From: Daphnia carinata
Lineage: Eukaryota; Arthropoda; Branchiopoda; Diplostraca; Daphniidae
Assembly: GCF_022539665.2 (NCBI RefSeq)
Contig: NC_081339.1
Span: 4,458,517-4,522,516, forward strand
DNA: 64,000 nucleotides
Direction: 5' to 3'
Shown here: in pieces, positions 59,674 to 64,000 of the stretch
Numbering within the stretch: the stretch's first letter is position 1
Layout: every line of letters starts with the position of its first letter
The notes under the pieces: model-generated
Seen by the model: only the letters and a program-made list of their open reading frames with translations
Databases searched by the model: none
Told to the model about the DNA's origin: nothing
Program-made: the position numbers and the translations under genes

Positions 59674-60857
59674 TTTGGTTGTGATAGAAATGAAACTACT
59701 TTAATGTCTACACAAACGCCTTGAATTCCTGTTGTCTTTTGCCGTTTTCTTCGCTTTTTTTGTAGGATTTCCGTTTTGCTGGAACTTACCAATTACTTAG
59801 ACAAGTATTGTCATAGAACTTATATTTCTATTAAGTTTTGTGTGGAGATTTATTTTTCATTTACAAAAATGTAATAACTTGTGAAAATGACGATTTTTTT
59901 TCGCCAAGCCAAGCAACAAAAAATATATTTTGTGAAGCGGTTAGTGAATACATTAGACCAACATATTTATTCTGACTATTGATCAATTAGTACGTCATAA
60001 ATTTTCAAGCTTATCTCTCAGCAGAAGACGTTCACATTTTGGCGCCTTTCTTCGTTAGATATCAATACATTGGAAACCGTTCAATCGAATTCATAGTTCT
60101 TAAAATGCTTGCAGCCAAATTGTAAAACAACTTGCTCTTTAGAAAGATTATAATTTTTTTCAGTTCTTTTTACATTCCGGCTTTTGGTGGGATGTTTTGT
60201 CGTGTTACAGAGCTTGTTCAGCAGATCGTCGATTACTTAACGTAAACGATCGATTTGCAGCCATAGCTGTTTACATCCTCGGAGCTATGAGAGGAAGAGA
60301 AGTACGATTTTCTCTTCAGTCTCGAGAAAAGTTAGTCAGTTAGTCAGACATCATTCTCGGTGTCGCTGTTTTCTCGAACGTTTCTATTTTTTCTTTAATT
60401 CTAGTCCAAATATATGCCGTCGATGAGGGCTTCAAAGAGATTTTCAAAGTTAAGAGTGTTTTGCCTGTATTTACCCTCTTCCATCGTTTAGACCTTTATC
60501 GGATTTTTTTAAACGAGGTATACAGGTTTCTTTGTTTGAATTAACTTTCCATTTGTGAGACGAGTAAACTGGACGAATCCCTTCCTTCCCTGTGCTTTTC
60601 CAGGAGCTGACCCACTTTCTCCAATTAATTTCTGTCCCGGATTTTAAAAGAAGTTTCATTTTTACATTTTTGGGTAAAAACTTTTAAAGAATTTGCAAAT
60701 CTTTCAAGTCCAGTATCACAAGTAATGACCCAAGTTCAACTGTGAATCCTACTTATTTCATGTTCTCCAATTACATGGAGCATCCTGAACATTAGAACTC
60801 ACAGAAATCTAAAGACTGTAGATCATTTATCATCTTGTAATTTTATAGGGCTATTGA
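59674..60857. other. Intergenic: PEBP-D 3' flank and FEM1 5' flank
   Basis: 1.18 kb without a recognisable reading frame. The FEM1 coding exon starts after an acceptor-like TTTATAG at 60842-60848, so a non-coding 5' exon probably lies in 60170-60420, where a strong CpG-containing stretch occurs (inference). Confidence 0.45.
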
Positions 60858-63027
60858 ATGGCAATGTGGATAACTGGGAAAGCTGATCACTCCACACGAA
60901 GAGATGCCCTGTTTTCTGATCTGTATCAAGAGTGTAAGCTGGCTCCACCAGCAGCTCGACTCTCCTATTCCCTCAGAGTGCGACTAGAGAGATTTAACCA
61001 ACCAGAAAGAAGGGACATAGCATGCCGGATGAAAGAAGGATGTGCCCCACTCTTTATCGCTTGCAAGAAAGGAAATGTAGAGATTGTTGAATACCTCATC
61101 ACTGTTTGTAATGCTGACGTCGAACAACGTGGGAAATATGAAGTCCCTGACGATCGCTCTGTTCACAATGTAACCCCTCTATGGTGCGCTGCCGTTGCGG
61201 GCAAACTGCCAGTAGTTAAATGCCTGGTGCAGTATGGAGCCAATGTGGACAGGTTTGTTCAGTTACTAATCCAATCTTTACGACAAGAGCACGTAAGAGT
61301 TTCAGTGTTTTTATTTTTACCCCAACAGTATGTCTGACACTGGTTCAACGCCAGTTCGTAGTGCTTGTTTTATGACACATCAAGAAATTGTTCAATTCCT
61401 CGTAGAAAGCGGAGCCAACATCTTACGGGCAAATTACAACGGTGGAACCTGTCTCATCAACTCAGTCCAGAGCGTTCCACTGTGCGAATATCTCCTTCAG
61501 CACGGCGCCGCCGTCAATGCACTGGATATCCAGCAAAAGACGGCACTCCATTACGCCATTCAAGAGCATCGATTGGAAACCACCAAACTTCTCTTGCAGT
61601 ATCTCGCCGATCCATATTTAAAGAGTCGATACGGCGACGATGCTTTACAAACGTCTTGCTTAAAAGGTAAATGATTTATAGTTAGAAAATTTCATTGAAT
61701 GTCAGTAACTGTTATTTTAACACAAATCTTAAGGAGCGACGCAGATATTCGAATACCTAATTGCCAATGTCCCTTACGATTTGGAACGGATCGCCGATGC
61801 TTACGAGTTAATGGGTTCGACGTGCCTTGACGAACACCACGATTTACAACTAGCTTTACAATACTGGCGCAATGCCGTCCAATTGCGCAATCGTGACGCT
61901 GCTTCTCCTATTATCAAAACCATCTGCTCACCGGCCGCACATTTCAACAATGCCGTCGAATTTCAAACGTTGGAAGAACTGGATAACCTCTCAACAGATC
62001 TAGATGCTATGCGAACCCAAAGTTTGTTGATATGCGAGAGGATTCTAGGTTCAACACACAAAGTAAATTTCTTGAAGTTAAAACAAATGTTAGTTAAGTT
62101 ACGAATGCTTGATATCTAAACGAAAATTGATTTTTTTGCGCTGTTTATTTGTAGGATGCCATCTTTCGCTTTATGTATCGAGGAGCAGCCTACGCCGATA
62201 GCTTACGGTACCAGCAGTGCATCGACTTGTGGAAATACGCCCTTCAGTTGAGAGTGCTCAAGGATACGTTGCTGTACAACGAAACCTGTTTCGCTGCACG
62301 GGCTCTGGTGCGCATCTTCCTCGACCTCCACGAAAAACATGAACGCGGACTTCTGCGCGAACCCTTGCGTCCCGCTGACGTAATGTCAGCCTTCACACTA
62401 ATAGTGGACAATATGGAGGCGTCGTTGGAATTGCTCTACGTTCGACCTGTTTTCCGCCGACATCAAGAAAATTTCGACCGCATCCTCAACTGTCTGAGCC
62501 ATTTGCTGTTTTTATTGACATCGATCGAAGCGAATCAACCGGACAAGGCCAGACTAATTGAACTCGTTTGTCGAGTGGTACGGATAGATCCGAGAACCTC
62601 AAATGGAGAATCTCTGCTGCATCTCGCCGCCAATCGGGACAACACAATTAAAAGCAGCACTTATTTTGATGAGCCACAGGGTACCTTCTTTCCGTCTGTC
62701 AAGGTAGCTCAGCTTCTCATTGATTGCGGGGCCGATGTTTCGTCCCTAGATCACAAGCGCAACACTCCCCTGCACACGGCTGCCAAAATCCAAAACTATC
62801 ACAACAGTCTGGTTGAACTGCTGCTCAATCACGGCGGTCATATCGACCAGATCAATGGTGATGGCGAACGGCCTGCCAGCATGCTACTCAAGCTGCCAAC
62901 TTGCACCATTCACCCATTGCAGCACATCAGTCTGCAGTGTTTGGCTGCCTCTGTCATCAAGAATCAGAGCATCAGCTATCGAGGTGAAGTGCCAGTGTCC
63001 CTAGAACCATTTATTGAGAAACATTGA
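60858..63027 (+). CDS. FEM1-family ankyrin-repeat CUL2 substrate receptor, divergent
   Basis: FEM1 proteins are CUL2-RING ubiquitin-ligase receptors that read C-terminal degrons. Four coding exons (60858-61252, 61329-61666, 61734-62062, 62155-63027) join in frame to 644 aa. N-terminal ankyrin repeats: GCAPLFIACKKGNVEIVEYL, VTPLWCAAVAGKLPVVKCLV, GSTPVRSACFMTHQEIVQFL, KTALHYAIQEHRLETTKLLL. The middle has TPR-like helices characteristic of FEM1: ADAYELMGSTCLDEHHDLQL, ALQYWRNAVQLRNRD, LLICERILGSTHK, MYRGAAYADSLRYQQCIDLW. The C-terminal ankyrin pair (GESLLHLAANRD, TPLHTAAKIQNYHNSLVELL) and LQCLAASVI with YRGEVPVSLEPFIEKH end as in human FEM1. The first ~60 residues do not match the usual MDLKTAVFNAARDGK-type start, and repeat spacing is irregular, so it is a divergent member, nearer FEM1A/C than FEM1B by the ALQYW block. 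Confidence 0.92.
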
Positions 63028-63459
63028 GCTTATACTGTTTTAACCGAACGATTCAAATTAATGATGATCTTACCTTATGAACTGTTATTCATTTTTGACT
63101 AGCCATAATCCCCCTTCTCATTTGTAAATAAGAGTAAAAGAGGTAACATTTTACTAGCAAAAGGCAATCGAGCCCGTCTACTACTCGATGGCGCATTATA
63201 ATTGCGTCTTTTAAATGCTTTATTTTGTTGTAATTGTTTGAAATTTTCTTCTTCCCTCGCCTGATCCATTTTAGTGTTAATACGCAACAACTAAAAGATG
63301 AACATACTACGTCGAATCACTTGTTTTATTGTTTGTTTCATTTGTGTCGTGTGCAAGCTGTAGATTTTACATTGTAGGAAGGAGACAACATTTCAACGGG
63401 AAGACTTTAGATTTAATTATCTGATGGGTAGGAAAATACAATCGCCCTCCACAAATTCA
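63028..63459. other. Convergent 3' flanks of FEM1 and NDOR1
   Basis: Only small frames without resemblance. Presumably the two 3' UTRs. Confidence 0.5.
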
Positions 63460-64000
63460 TTACGACCATGTTTCTAGCTGTAAGCGTGATTGTTTTACCA
63501 TTTCTGCAACGTAATTCTCTGCTTTCTCCATAGTCCAGCAGTCATCATCACTGGCGCCATCCTCATTCATCAAGGCCGCCCGAAGCGCTTGCGTCACCTG
63601 ATCAGGCATTTGCTTGGCGTTTCCGGCCACGAAAACGCTAGCCTGACTATCGATCAACAGCCGTCGCAGCAATAACCTTTGCTCGTCCATCCGGTGCTGA
63701 ACGTATCTATAGCCACGCAAAGTTGAAACAAGAGTAAATAACATTAAGAATTAAACAGACAGGCGATGACATTGGAGAACGTTGTGTGCACTCAGTTGCG
63801 ACGGGGTGTCACCGGATGCTACGAGATATTTGTGTGCAGTCAAGTGATGACCAATTGCTTATATAATGGTCAAACCATCCGTAAAGAAAAATACTTACAC
63901 TTTGTCTGGCTGATCGCGAGAGAAAGCGCAGGAAAGATGTAGTCGTCCTTGTTTTTCAAGCGCTAGCCATTCGTCGGAGAAAAAGAAATCGTGAATACGA
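63460..64000 (-). CDS. NDOR1: NADPH-dependent diflavin oxidoreductase 1, C-terminal part only
   Basis: NDOR1 (yeast Tah18) passes electrons from NADPH through FAD and FMN to the Fe-S assembly protein CIAPIN1/Dre2 in the cytosol. Two exons are visible: 63899 to beyond 64000, and 63460 to about 63704, joined by GT|GTAAGT in phase 2. The protein reads DFFFSDEWLALEKQGRLHLS, CAFSRDQPDKVYVQHRM, SQASVFVAGNAKQMPDQVTQ and AENYVAEMVKQSRLQLETWS. These match the NADPH-binding lobe of human NDOR1, including YVQHR, AGNAK.MP..V and the terminal ETW(A/S). This sets it apart from cytochrome P450 reductase, which ends differently. The FMN and FAD domains lie beyond the right edge. Confidence 0.9.

Overview
The window looks like a piece of an arthropod nuclear genome, most likely a branchiopod crustacean such as Daphnia. 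The genes are split by short GT-AG introns (often 50-100 bp). The Mitf loop has the arthropod form, and several families occur as tandem local copies. Species assignment is inference; no search was run.

Layout by position. 1-4356 (-): 5' part of IFT140, running off the left edge, with a perfect RFX X-box just upstream. 5907-18875 (-): Mitf, seven coding exons (760 aa by splicing) with an 8.6-kb homopolymer-rich first intron. 20366-22961 (+): CHERP, seven coding exons, 744 aa. 23027-26349 (-): TTI1, tail to tail with CHERP (65 bp between stop codons). 26919-50239: an all-minus accessory block. In order along the plus strand it holds alpha-carbonic anhydrase CA-1, SAM methyltransferase MT-1, GTF3C3 (TFIIIC subunit), three secreted CUB-like/C-type-lectin genes, methyltransferase MT-2, and carbonic anhydrases CA-2, CA-3 and CA-4. 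51443-53623 (+): TAPT1. 53784-59673: four PEBP genes, three minus and one plus, the last two head to head. 60858-63027 (+): a divergent FEM1. 63460-64000 (-): 3' end of NDOR1, running off the right edge.

How the genes relate. IFT140 and TAPT1 are connected with cilia, and the IFT140 promoter carries the cilia-type RFX site. Mitf, CHERP, TTI1, GTF3C3, FEM1 and NDOR1 are single-copy housekeeping or regulatory genes (transcription, splicing, PIKK stability, Pol III initiation, ubiquitin ligase, Fe-S assembly). The carbonic anhydrase, lectin and PEBP families are lineage-expanded. Seven of them start with a clear signal peptide or hydrophobic N-terminus, and TATA-like boxes lie 65-100 bp before several ATGs. 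The carbonic anhydrases and methyltransferases are arranged in mirror order (CA, MT, GTF3C3, lectins, MT, CA) although all lie on one strand.

Most notable: CA-1 has lost both disulfide cysteines and the proton-shuttle His but keeps the zinc ligands. The middle lectin has likewise lost a cysteine pair as a pair. No wholly new system is claimed. The best candidates for something undescribed are the mirror-ordered secreted-protein block, the divergent CA-1, a possible short alternative first exon of Mitf, and an unrecognised minus-strand gene candidate at 29986-30287. Exon limits were read by eye from splice sites and homology recalled from memory. Those for IFT140, TTI1, GTF3C3 and inner exons of the lectins and methyltransferases are approximate.
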